From contig DLQB01000091.1 of the NCBI GenBank assembly GCA_002477505.1, forward strand, positions 1 to 24,218: DNA of 24,218 nucleotides, written 5' to 3'. Below the pieces are notes generated by a model, which saw only the letters and a list, made by a program, of their open reading frames with translations, did not search any database and was not told the origin of the DNA. This document shows positions 1 to 8,226 of this stretch, in pieces (positions within the stretch are counted from its first letter, which is position 1; each line of letters opens with the position of its first letter). Source of the stretch: Flavobacteriales bacterium UBA7443 (GTDB taxonomy: Bacteria > Bacteroidota > Bacteroidia > Flavobacteriales_D > Sanyastnellaceae). The position numbers and the translations under genes are program-made.

Positions 1-1047
1 TTCTGTGAATTGCACCGCATGTGGTTTGATGCCTTGGGATGAAGTACGCAGCACTTCAATCTGGGTTTGTATTGCTTCGATTCCTTGAACATCCTGGATT
101 CCGTGCAAGGACAACTCCCGCGCTTGACCGATGGGCCAATTCCCGGAGCAGATTCCGATCCGTTTGTTGCTCATATGGCTTTCTGCAATGAAAAAAAGGG
201 AATCGCCATCGTTCCAAATTCCAAATCCAGTCGAGCTGGACAGGGGTTCGTTGAACTGCAATTCAAGGGCATGGTTGCCGAGCCAACGGTAGTCGATACA
301 AACCGGTGGGATGGTGTCGGGCACATGGGGCGTTAGGGAGGCGACTTCAATGCGAAAGTCATCGACGTGGCTGGCAGTAAATTTTGCGGAAAAACCAATG
401 CAATCGGTTACCATGCCTGCATTCCCTTCCATGGCATGTGTCCATTCCAACGGCTCTGAAGAAGCGCTCCATTGAATGAATGTCGAGTCTGACGCAGGGT
501 GTTGGCTCCATATCATCCAATGCTCGATTTGTCCAGCTAAGATCGGTGAAGGAGCGGCTGCGATTTGTTCGTGGCTTTCGCCCACCTGGGTCAACATCCA
601 CCGCAAGGAATCCACGCTTCCGCTTTCGCCGAGGTGGAGAAAATTGCCCGGTTCAAGTGCCGAAATGGCGGAATCGGATTCCCAGCTGGAAACCGAGAAT
701 GGCGGCACATTGGCTGCGCTCCACTCAAGATTCGATCGAGGGATCAAGTGCACCCGGCTGAAATTCTGTGTGGAGCCTGCGAATTGTTGTGACCAGTGAA
801 GCATGATTGTACGACCTGCAGAATCCGAAATACTGTCGTCTGGACAGAAGCAAATCCAGGACTCACCGGGTTCTGAAGCGTTGAGTTGCCAGCCGTTTTC
901 GGAAGGAATCCAATCGTCCTCGTGCATGTGGATTTCCCAAAAATCCGGGGATTGACCCGTCGAATGCCCCACCGCACCAAACAGAAAGGGTACCAGTAGA
1001 ACTTGCAGTTTTTTAATCCAATTCAATCGCCTCAATTCCTTCTTCAT
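1..1047 (-). CDS. Secreted multidomain protein, N-terminal part (cut by the left edge)
   Basis: An open frame of 349 codons without a stop runs on the minus strand from an ATG at 1047 to the window edge. The protein begins with a basic, hydrophobic signal peptide (MKKELRRLNWIKK, then LQVLLVPFLFGAVG) and then DFWEIHMHEDDW. The block WQLNASEPGESWICF followed by HWSQQF and NFSRVHLI resembles the N-terminal beta-sandwich module of large Bacteroidota surface proteins that often carry lamin-tail domains further on. Near residues 245-300, DTIPPVC...HALELQFNEPLSS resembles the start of a bacterial Ig-like module (SbsA type). A cell-surface or secreted role is inferred; family names are from memory of such proteins. 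The C-terminal part, where a type IX sorting domain could lie, is outside the window. It is divergent from asd, 91 bases away. Confidence is high that it is a gene, low about function. Confidence 0.8.
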   Translation of the reverse strand, partial: MKKELRRLNWIKKLQVLLVPFLFGAVGHSTGQSPDFWEIHMHEDDWIPSENGWQLNASEPGESWICFCPDDSISDSAGRTIMLHWSQQFAGSTQNFSRVHLIPRSNLEWSAANVPPFSVSSWESDSAISALEPGNFLHLGESGSVDSLRWMLTQVGESHEQIAAAPSPILAGQIEHWMIWSQHPASDSTFIQWSASSEPLEWTHAMEGNAGMVTDCIGFSAKFTASHVDDFRIEVASLTPHVPDTIPPVCIDYRWLGNHALELQFNEPLSSSTGFGIWNDGDSLFFIAESHMSNKRIGICSGNWPIGQARELSLHGIQDVQGIEAIQTQIEVLRTSSQGIKPHAVQFTE

Positions 1048-1083
1048 CAACAAGGCAAACTTCGAAAAAAAGTTGGATTTTTA

Positions 1084-1109
1084 CGCCGTCGCTCGTGAAT
1101 CATACGGCG
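1084..1109. repeat. Short inverted repeat in the divergent spacer before asd
   Basis: CGCCGT at 1084-1089 is repeated in inverted form as ACGGCG at 1104-1109, with 14 bases between the arms. It lies in the 91-base spacer (1048-1138) between the divergent secreted-protein gene and asd. It could be an operator or a small hairpin in a leader. The arms are only six bases long, so chance is a serious alternative. I saw no convincing -33/-7 promoter pair in this spacer on either strand. Confidence 0.25.
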
Positions 1110-1138
1110 GCATTTAGAAATTAGTTGAGCACATAAAA

Positions 1139-2146
1139 ATGGATGAAGGTTTGAAAGTCTGTATCGTCGGAGCGACGGGATTGGTGGGGAGAACCATGCT
1201 TCAGGTTTTGGAAGAACACGCCTTCCCGGTGAGCGAATTGCTGCCGGTGGGAAGTGAGCGCAGCGTAGGCACAGATGTTTACTTCAAAGGAGAAGCGTTC
1301 GAGGTGCTTTCGATGGAATCCGCAATGGCGAAAATGCCGCATGTGGCTCTTTTCAGCGCAGGAGGCTCGGTCAGCGAACAATGGGCTCCTCGATTCGCCG
1401 AGGCTGGAACTACGGTCATCGATAACAGCAGTGCTTGGCGAATGAACGGGGATTGTCCGCTGGTTGTGCCGGAAGTCAATGGCCAAGCCATTCAATCGCA
1501 TCACCGAATCATCGCCAATCCGAACTGCACCACCATGCAACTGGTGATGGCCATGAAGCCGCTTCACGACCTTTTCCAAATCAAGCGGGGCATTGTGAGC
1601 ACCTACCAAAGCGTAACGGGCACGGGCAAGGCGGCCATCGTACAGCTGGAGGAAGAACGAAGTGGAGATGTACCAAGTTCGCCGGTGTATCCGCATTCCA
1701 TTGACATGAATTGCCTTCCCCATTGTGATGTTTTTGTGGAAGACGGATATACACGGGAGGAGATGAAGGTTTGGCACGAAACCCAGAAAATTCTTGGAGA
1801 TGATTCCGTTGCCATGACGTGCACTGCCGTGCGCGTGCCGGTTCAGGGAGGTCACAGCGAAAGCGTTTACCTTGAATTTGAGCGTGATTTTGATTTGGAT
1901 CAAGTCCATGAAGCTTTATCCAACTTCCCGGGTGTTGTGGTCGTGGACGATCCGGAGTCCAATTTGTATCCGATGCCGCTGACGGCGCATGGTCATGATG
2001 AAGTTTTTGTCGGGCGCATCCGACGTGACTTGGCGCACCCGAGGGGGCTCCATTTATGGATAGTGGCCGACAACTTGAGAAAAGGAGCGGCCACCAATAC
2101 GGTTCAGATTGCGCGGTACCTATTGGATCGCGGTCGCTGGTCCTAA
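1139..2146 (+). CDS. asd: Aspartate-semialdehyde dehydrogenase
   Basis: It catalyses the NADPH-dependent reduction of aspartyl phosphate to aspartate semialdehyde, the branch point to lysine/diaminopimelate, threonine, methionine and isoleucine, in the cytoplasm. The 335 residues match the usual family length. The N-terminus has the Rossmann nucleotide loop GATGLVG at residues 10-16. The active-site cysteine is Cys130 in NPNCTT, and the catalytic histidine is His239 in VQGGHSE. A typical late NADP-domain segment, VADNLRKGAATNTVQIA, lies near the C-terminus. The ATG at 1139 puts the Rossmann loop at the expected place; its leader is A-rich without a Shine-Dalgarno motif. It seems to be transcribed alone: the neighbour to the left is divergent, and the receptor gene to the right has its own candidate promoter. 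Nothing unusual was seen. Confidence 0.97.
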   Translation: MDEGLKVCIVGATGLVGRTMLQVLEEHAFPVSELLPVGSERSVGTDVYFKGEAFEVLSMESAMAKMPHVALFSAGGSVSEQWAPRFAEAGTTVIDNSSAWRMNGDCPLVVPEVNGQAIQSHHRIIANPNCTTMQLVMAMKPLHDLFQIKRGIVSTYQSVTGTGKAAIVQLEEERSGDVPSSPVYPHSIDMNCLPHCDVFVEDGYTREEMKVWHETQKILGDDSVAMTCTAVRVPVQGGHSESVYLEFERDFDLDQVHEALSNFPGVVVVDDPESNLYPMPLTAHGHDEVFVGRIRRDLAHPRGLHLWIVADNLRKGAATNTVQIARYLLDRGRWS

Positions 2147-2154
2147 GCCGTGAT

Positions 2155-2184
2155 TTTGCACTTGCCGGTTTCGGTTTAAATTGC
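2155..2184 (+). promoter_or_regulatory. Candidate Bacteroidota-type promoter before the TonB receptor
   Basis: TTTG at 2155-2158, 18 bases, then TAAATTGC at 2177-2184. The known Bacteroidota consensus is TTTG (-33) and TAnnTTTG (-7). Here the -33 box is complete and the -7 box matches four of six fixed bases. Transcription would start near 2190, leaving a leader of about 45 bases before the ATG at 2235. This also argues against translation starting upstream at the in-frame TTG at 2181, which lies inside the -7 box. Confidence 0.3.
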
Positions 2185-2234
2185 GCTCAAATCGCGTGAA
2201 AGCGCGACTTGATTCACACTTCAACCAAGTTCAA

Positions 2235-5123
2235 ATGAATGCTCAAAACCTCCTCCTCATGCGTCTATTTCAGGTGACGCTCGGACTTCTTTTGTTTGCG
2301 ATTGTAGGGCAAGCCCAAACCCAAGTTTACGGAACGGTGTTGGATGCCGAGACCGGAGAACCGCTCATTGGTGCTTCAGTTTACTTGGAAGAATACAGCA
2401 TGGGTTCGGTCACCGATTTCGATGGCCGGTTCCGTTTTTCGACGCGCCAGACGGGTGAAGCCCACGTGGTTGCTAGTATGATTGGGTATACCAATAGCCG
2501 GAACTACATCCAGCTGCCCGCCCTCCAGGGAGGACGCAGTGTCGGCATGGCGGCCATGGATATGGGCGTGCTCCGATTGGCGGCTTCCACCATAGGATTG
2601 AATGAAGCCAACGTCATCGCATCGGTTGCGATTGATCGGGAGACACCCGTGGCCGTTTCGACGTTGGATGCGCGAACGATTCAGGAACAATTGGGCGATA
2701 AGGAATTGGTCGAAACGCTGAACATTACGCCAGGTGTTTATGCGACAAAGAGCGGCGGTGGATTTGGCGATAGCCGGATCAATATTCGGGGTTTCGATCA
2801 GCGCAATGTGGCGGTACTCATCAATGGAATTCCCGTCAATGACATGGAAAACGGTTGGGTTTATTGGTCGAATTGGGCGGGATTGGGCGACGCCGTGAAT
2901 ACGATGCAGGTGCAACGTGGACTTGGCGCCTCCAAGCTGGCCATCAATTCGGTAGGAGGAACCTTGAACATCATCACGAAAGCCACAGACATGAAAAAGG
3001 GTGGTAGCCTGCTGCAAAGCGTTACCGATTATGGGCGCTACAAATCCATGCTATCCTTGAGCTCAGGCGTGATGAAGAATGGTTGGGCGGTTAGTGCTGT
3101 TGGAAGCCGCACAATGGGCAATGCATACGTAGATGCCGCCTTCATCGATGCGTGGAGTTATTTCCTCACTGCCGCCAAAGACTTTGGAGCGCACCGTTTG
3201 GTTTTGACAGCCATTGGCGCTCCGCAAACCCACGGACAACGCCGAGGCCAGTTGAGTGTGGATCGTTTCAATGACCTCAACTCACTGGGTTACGAAGCAC
3301 ACCGTTGGAACGACGACTGGGGTTATTTGAACCGCGGCGGCGCCACGGAGGAAGTGCTGAATTCCCGTGTCAATGGCTACCACAAACCCCAGTTTGCCTT
3401 GAACCATTATTGGCAGTTGAGCGAACGATCACACTTGGCGTCCAGTTATTATGTCAGTGTAGGGCAAGGATACGGTTCCCGCTACGATGGAACGAGTTCG
3501 CCACGCCTCAGCGAAACGTACGAAGATGCCGATGGTATGACCCGGACGGTGAAGACGAATCTCAATTGGGATTACCTCTGGGACTCCAATGAAAACAACA
3601 CCCAGCCGGTCACGTATGCGGCTGATCAAATCGGCTACGATGCGTTTGCCCAAGCTTGGTTGGACACCGTGCACATGTTTGGCGATCCCATTGTTGTTGA
3701 AGGCGACACGGTGGTGGGTGGCCGAAGCCGAAGCGTGATTGAGAATGCGCACAACGAACATTTTTGGACAGGCGTATTGTCCACCTTGCACCACGAAGTC
3801 AATGACCGCGTGAGCCTCATGGTCGGTGTCGATGCGCGTTATTATAGCGGTAAGCACTTCACACGAGTCAATAATTTGCTCGGTGGGGATTTCTATCTGC
3901 AATCCTTCAGTAGTTCGGACGGATATGGCATCAATCCCAACTATGAGCTCATGGCACAGCCGGGGGATAAAGTCGATTATGATGACATCGGATTGGTCCG
4001 TTACGCCGGGGGATTTGCACAAGCGGAATACAAGGATGATCGATTCAGCTTATTCGCTGCGGGAACGATGAGTTTCACCGGTTATCGCAGGATCGACCCC
4101 TATAAGTATTTCCGGTATGCAGAAACGGGCGTGCAGGAAGTCACAGAATTGAATGAAGCCACCGGTAACATAGAAACCACCGAGCAATTTGTTTACGGTG
4201 AAAAGTCGCTCAAGGCTAGTAGTATAGGTTATAATGCAAAAGCTGGAGGCAGTGTGCGGCTCGGAGAGACCAGCCACATTTACGTGAATGGAGGTGTTTA
4301 CTCGCGCGCGCCATTCATTCGGTACGTTTTCACGAACTACTCCAATGTTTTGAGCAACGACCGTTTGACCAATGAAAAGGTCGCCGCGTTTGAAGCGGGG
4401 TATCGTTTTCGCTGGCGCGGCATTTCATTGGACGTCAATGCGTACCATACCCAGTGGCGGGACAAGAGCATTATGAGCAGTCCACTCTTGCGACCCGATG
4501 GCACGGAATACCGTGCCTTCATCACCGGATTGATCCAAACCCACGAGGGAATTGAATTGGAGTTGAAAACGCGGCCCTTTCCAAAGCTGGAAATTGGAGG
4601 GATGGCGTCCTTCGGTGATTGGCGCTGGGACAACGATGTCAACGCTGAAATCACCGCGGAAGAGGGCGGAGAGGTTTTGGAGACGCTCTACATTTATTCG
4701 GCTGGGCTGAAGGTCAGTGATGCACCGCAATCGCAGGTCGGCATTCTCATGAACTTCTCACCGACGAAAGGTCTGCGGGTCGGAGCCAATTATGTCCACA
4801 ATTGGAACTTGTATGCGCGTTTTGAGGTCGATGCTGACCGCACCAATCCGGACCGAGCCGGATTGCAACCCGTCATGCTTCCTGAATTTGGCTACCTCGA
4901 CTTACGAGCGAGCTATCGTTTCGAAACAGGTGGATTGGGATGGATGGCCAGTTTGAATGTTCAAAATGCGTTGGACAACATATACATCAGTGACGGTTTT
5001 GAGACGTTCGTAACGAACCCCCAGACAGGAGTGAAAGAGCAGGGAACCGTTGAAAATGGAAAGTTAGAGGGCTATTGGGCGTACGGCCGCACCTTATCAG
5101 CCACGCTCAAGATGATGTTCTGA
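2235..5123 (+). CDS. TonB-dependent outer-membrane receptor with carboxypeptidase-like N-domain
   Basis: The 962-residue protein is predicted to form a 22-strand outer-membrane barrel that imports a ligand with energy from TonB/ExbBD. The signal peptide (MNAQNLLLMRLFQ, LGLLLFAIVGQAQ) would be cut near residue 27. Residues ~30-115 form a CarboxypepD_reg-like domain (VYGTVLDAETGEPLIGASV, DFDGRFRF). Residues ~130-265 are the plug, with ETPVAVSTLDARTI, INIRGFDQRNVAVLINGIP and SVGGTLNIITKA. The rest is barrel, ending in the aromatic terminal strand ATLKMMF. The ATG at 2235 is preferred over an in-frame TTG at 2181 because it gives a clean signal peptide. The ligand cannot be read from sequence: no SusD-like lipoprotein gene follows, which argues against a SusC-type glycan system. 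Its stop codon abuts the metG stop on the other strand. Confidence 0.93.
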   Translation: MNAQNLLLMRLFQVTLGLLLFAIVGQAQTQVYGTVLDAETGEPLIGASVYLEEYSMGSVTDFDGRFRFSTRQTGEAHVVASMIGYTNSRNYIQLPALQGGRSVGMAAMDMGVLRLAASTIGLNEANVIASVAIDRETPVAVSTLDARTIQEQLGDKELVETLNITPGVYATKSGGGFGDSRINIRGFDQRNVAVLINGIPVNDMENGWVYWSNWAGLGDAVNTMQVQRGLGASKLAINSVGGTLNIITKATDMKKGGSLLQSVTDYGRYKSMLSLSSGVMKNGWAVSAVGSRTMGNAYVDAAFIDAWSYFLTAAKDFGAHRLVLTAIGAPQTHGQRRGQLSVDRFNDLNSLGYEAHRWNDDWGYLNRGGATEEVLNSRVNGYHKPQFALNHYWQLSERSHLASSYYVSVGQGYGSRYDGTSSPRLSETYEDADGMTRTVKTNLNWDYLWDSNENNTQPVTYAADQIGYDAFAQAWLDTVHMFGDPIVVEGDTVVGGRSRSVIENAHNEHFWTGVLSTLHHEVNDRVSLMVGVDARYYSGKHFTRVNNLLGGDFYLQSFSSSDGYGINPNYELMAQPGDKVDYDDIGLVRYAGGFAQAEYKDDRFSLFAAGTMSFTGYRRIDPYKYFRYAETGVQEVTELNEATGNIETTEQFVYGEKSLKASSIGYNAKAGGSVRLGETSHIYVNGGVYSRAPFIRYVFTNYSNVLSNDRLTNEKVAAFEAGYRFRWRGISLDVNAYHTQWRDKSIMSSPLLRPDGTEYRAFITGLIQTHEGIELELKTRPFPKLEIGGMASFGDWRWDNDVNAEITAEEGGEVLETLYIYSAGLKVSDAPQSQVGILMNFSPTKGLRVGANYVHNWNLYARFEVDADRTNPDRAGLQPVMLPEFGYLDLRASYRFETGGLGWMASLNVQNALDNIYISDGFETFVTNPQTGVKEQGTVENGKLEGYWAYGRTLSATLKMMF

Positions 5124-7217
5124 TTACCGGATGGTGTCCCCTGCAGCGGTGCCCTCCTCCGGGGTCACGAAGCGCAATGAACCGTCGGCTGATTCTGCCA
5201 TTAACACCATTCCTTGGCTTTCTACGCCACGAATTTTGCGCGGTGCCAGGTTGGCCAATAACGTGACCCGGCGTCCAACAACTTCTTCCGGTTTGAAGTG
5301 CTCGGCGATGCCACTCAGGACAGTGCGTTCATCCAACCCTGTTTTGATGGTCAATTGGAGCAATTTGTCTGCTTTGGGGACCCGCTCGCACGCAATTACT
5401 TCGCCGACCCGGAGGTCCATTTTTTGGAAATCATCAAAAGTCATCATGGGCTTGAGGGGTTCGCAAGTCGAGGCAGGTGCTGCGCTTGCTTGTGCAGATT
5501 TTAATTTTTCAACTTGAGCGTCTACGGTGGATTCTTCCACTTTTTCGAATAGGATGGGCAAATCACCCAATCGCTCGCCCGGATGCATCATGGTGCCGCT
5601 GGCTTGCTCCCATTGGGCATTTGAAATCCCAAATGCAGCCTGCATTTTTTGTGCGGTTTGTGGAATGAAGGGCTCCAACAGAACCGAGCAATTTGCCGCA
5701 ACTTGGATGCAGGTGTTTAGAATCACTGCCGTGCGTGCCTCGTCGGTCTTCTTGATCTTCCACGGTTCTTGCTCCGTCATGTACTTGTTGCCCAAGCGTG
5801 CTACGCCCATGGCGGCTTGCAAGGCATCGCGGAAACGGTTGCGCCGAATCAAATCAGCGACTTCTCCAGGAGCGGATTCCAGGGCTTGAACGATGGCGTC
5901 CTCGTCGGCAGTCCATTTCGTGCGGTCGATTTCAGGCACTGCGGACTCATAATATTTCCGGGTCAAGACGATCACCCGATTGATGAAGTTTCCGAGGACA
6001 TCGGCCAGCTCATTATTGACCCGCTCACGGTAGTCAGACCAGGTGAATTCGCTGTCCTTTTGCTCGGGCATGATGCTCGCAAGAACATACCGCAATTCGT
6101 CGCTTTTGCCGGGAAATTCCTCGAGGTAATCTTTCACCCAAACCGCCCAGTTGCGCGACGTTGAAATTTTATCCCCTTCCAAATTCATGAACGCATTGGC
6201 GGGCACGTTGGTCGGAAGGTTGAATGCCCCGTGTTCTTTCAATAGAATGGGGAAGATCAAACAGTGAAAAACGATGTTGTCCTTTCCGATGAAGTGGATC
6301 AATTCGGCATCGTCAGATTGCCACCAATCTTTCCAATTTTGTCCCGTATTGGCCGCCCATTCCATTGTGGAAGTGATATAGCCAATGGGCGCGTCGAGCC
6401 AAACGTAAAGAACTTTTCCATCGGCACCTTCAACGGGCACTGGAACGCCCCAATCCAGGTCGCGGGTCATGGCCCTGCTTTGCAGGCCTCCATCGATCCA
6501 GCTTCGGCATTGGCCTGTGACGTGTGATTTCCAGCTGCGCGCATCGTGGTGCTCGGCCCCCTTGAATTGCCCATTGTCGATGTAATCCCGGAGCCAATCT
6601 TCGTGCCGTCCCATGGGCAGGTACCAGAGGGTGGTATCCTTCAAAACCGGTGTTGCGCCGCTCAAAGTTGAGGTAGGCTCAATCAAGTCTGTTGGTGACA
6701 AGGCGGATCCGCATTTTTCGCATTGGTCGCCATACGCTCCGGGCGATTCGCATTTGGGGCATGTGCCGGTGATGTAGCGATCTGCCAAGAATTGGGAGGC
6801 TTCGGGGTCGAAAAACTGTGCGTCGGTTTTTACTTCGAAGCTTCCCGACTCTAAAAGTTTCAGGAAAAATTCCTGAGCAACTTGATGGTGTTTTTCGCTC
6901 GAAGTGCGTGAATAATGGTCGAAAGCCATGCCGATGCCTGCAAATGCTTCTTGCATTTCTGAGTGGTACCGGTCGACTATTTCGCGCGGAGTGACGCCGT
7001 CTTTCTTGGCCCGCAAGGTGATGGCCGCCCCATGCTCGTCGCTTCCGCAAACCCACAAAACTTCAGAGCCGGCCATGCGTTCGAAGCGCGCTCGAATGTC
7101 ACCGGGCAGGTATGCGCCAGCAATGTGCCCAATGTGGATGGGGCCATTGGCATAGGGCAGGGCCGATGTCATCATCAATCGGCGAGGGTGGCGAAATGGG
7201 CGAGTCGTTGGGGTCAT
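5124..7217 (-). CDS. metG: Methionyl-tRNA synthetase with C-terminal tRNA-binding domain
   Basis: It charges tRNA-Met with methionine in the cytoplasm and is essential. The 697 residues form a class I synthetase: HIGH at residues 28-31, and the KMSKS counterpart as KISTS at 350-354. A four-cysteine zinc knuckle (C153, C156, C166, C169) marks the MetG1 type. The anticodon-binding helical domain covers roughly 400-560. A linker rich in Ala and Ser leads to an EMAP-II/Trbp111-like tRNA-binding domain at ~592-697 (TFDDFQKMDLRVGEV), which normally makes this enzyme a dimer. ATG at 7217 is chosen; a TTG directly before it and an internal Met-Met at residues 15-16 are alternatives. It lies convergent to the receptor gene and divergent from the LD-carboxypeptidase gene. 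Confidence 0.97.
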   Translation of the reverse strand: MTPTTRPFRHPRRLMMTSALPYANGPIHIGHIAGAYLPGDIRARFERMAGSEVLWVCGSDEHGAAITLRAKKDGVTPREIVDRYHSEMQEAFAGIGMAFDHYSRTSSEKHHQVAQEFFLKLLESGSFEVKTDAQFFDPEASQFLADRYITGTCPKCESPGAYGDQCEKCGSALSPTDLIEPTSTLSGATPVLKDTTLWYLPMGRHEDWLRDYIDNGQFKGAEHHDARSWKSHVTGQCRSWIDGGLQSRAMTRDLDWGVPVPVEGADGKVLYVWLDAPIGYITSTMEWAANTGQNWKDWWQSDDAELIHFIGKDNIVFHCLIFPILLKEHGAFNLPTNVPANAFMNLEGDKISTSRNWAVWVKDYLEEFPGKSDELRYVLASIMPEQKDSEFTWSDYRERVNNELADVLGNFINRVIVLTRKYYESAVPEIDRTKWTADEDAIVQALESAPGEVADLIRRNRFRDALQAAMGVARLGNKYMTEQEPWKIKKTDEARTAVILNTCIQVAANCSVLLEPFIPQTAQKMQAAFGISNAQWEQASGTMMHPGERLGDLPILFEKVEESTVDAQVEKLKSAQASAAPASTCEPLKPMMTFDDFQKMDLRVGEVIACERVPKADKLLQLTIKTGLDERTVLSGIAEHFKPEEVVGRRVTLLANLAPRKIRGVESQGMVLMAESADGSLRFVTPEEGTAAGDTIR

Positions 7218-7297
7218 CAAAGTGGCGAAAAGAAGTGCGAATTTCGGGCTTTTTCGCTATCCATTGCCATCTTGCCGCATCCCATTGCTCGCAAGCC

Positions 7298-8194
7298 ATG
7301 AACACACCCGACTATTTGACTAAAATGCCTGAGCCTCTGCGGCCGGGAGATCATGTGATGCTCGCCGCTCCTGCGCGCTTTGTGACCAAGGCACAAGTGG
7401 ACGCGGCAATCCAGGCCATCGAAGAGGCGGGATTCGCTGCCGTAATGTCGGAGGGGTTGCTTGCGCAGCAGGGTCAGTTTGGAGGGTCAGATGCGCACCG
7501 AGCGAGGGTGATGAATCAAGGATTTGAGTCGCAGGAAATCAAAGCGATATGGGTGATGCGCGGGGGCTACGGATGTGCACGAATTTTACCACTTTTGAAT
7601 CAGCAGGCGTTTTCGGACGCGCCGACGTGGATCATGGGATTCAGTGATGCAACCGCCCTGCATGCGTGGGCAAATCGCCTCGCTGTGATGACGCTCCACG
7701 CGCCTGTTGCCAATACATTTTCATCATCTGCGGCTTCGGAGAAGCAGGCGTTTTGGAAGAGCCTGACGACTCCCCAATTAGGGGGCAAAGAGTCACTGGT
7801 TGTCGGAGGCAATTTGAGCGTATTGTACAGTTTAATGGGCACGCCTTATTTTCCCGATTTGAAGGGGAATTGGCTGTTGATTGAAGATTTGGATGAATAC
7901 CTCTATCACCTGGACCGCATGATGCTGGCCTTTCGCCTGGCGGGCATTTTGGATGAGGTCAAAGGCATTTTGGTGGGATCCTTCACGGATCTTCATGACA
8001 ACACCGTCGCATCCGGTCAATCCACCGATAACCCCTTTGGTCAAACGATGGAAGAAATCATCGTTTCACACGTCCCCTCGGACAAGCCCATTCATTGGAA
8101 TTTGCCCATTGGCCACGGCACAAAAAACGTTCCTGTTGTACTGGGTGCAACTTGGGAAAGCCAAATGCACCGCTTCCCTCTGGAAATCCCCTAA
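7298..8194 (+). CDS. LD-carboxypeptidase, peptidase family S66
   Basis: Family S66 enzymes (LdcA) remove the terminal D-alanine from murein tetrapeptides in the cytoplasm during peptidoglycan recycling. Some relatives (MccF) instead cleave microcin C-like compounds. The 298-residue protein shows the family triad: Ser116 in MGFSDAT, Glu196 in LLIEDLDEYLYHLDRMM, and His273 in IGHGTKN. RGGYGCARIL near residue 88 is also typical. The frame stays open upstream to 7112, over the start of metG on the other strand, but ATG 7298 gives the normal family N-terminus (LRPGDHVMLAAPA); ATG 7327 is a second possibility. It is the first gene of a seven-gene plus-strand run; kbl starts 32 bases after its stop. 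The recycling role is inferred from the family, and the exact substrate is open. Confidence 0.9.
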   Translation: MNTPDYLTKMPEPLRPGDHVMLAAPARFVTKAQVDAAIQAIEEAGFAAVMSEGLLAQQGQFGGSDAHRARVMNQGFESQEIKAIWVMRGGYGCARILPLLNQQAFSDAPTWIMGFSDATALHAWANRLAVMTLHAPVANTFSSSAASEKQAFWKSLTTPQLGGKESLVVGGNLSVLYSLMGTPYFPDLKGNWLLIEDLDEYLYHLDRMMLAFRLAGILDEVKGILVGSFTDLHDNTVASGQSTDNPFGQTMEEIIVSHVPSDKPIHWNLPIGHGTKNVPVVLGATWESQMHRFPLEIP

Positions 8195-8226
8195 TTTCGC
8201 AAGGTAAAACCAACACCCTTGTCTCC

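Noticed and set aside
67..799. Several short plus-strand frames in the first 800 bases
   Set aside because: They overlap each other and lie opposite a continuous minus-strand frame with signal peptide, so the minus-strand gene is the real one.
1121..1909. Minus-strand open frame of about 260 codons opposite asd
   Set aside because: It is antisense to a complete, motif-bearing asd gene; the residue mix (many His, Arg, Ser) is typical of a shadow frame.
2376..3017. Minus-strand open frame of about 210 codons inside the TonB receptor gene
   Set aside because: The sense frame carries the conserved carboxypeptidase-like and plug motifs; the antisense product has no recognisable domain.
2235..5123. 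Possible SusC/SusD glycan-uptake locus
   Set aside because: There is no SusD-like lipoprotein gene or glycoside hydrolase next to the receptor; the following gene is metG on the other strand.
7112..7297. Upstream extension of the LD-carboxypeptidase frame
   Set aside because: The extra residues overlap the start of metG on the other strand and have no family similarity; ATG 7298 gives the normal N-terminus.
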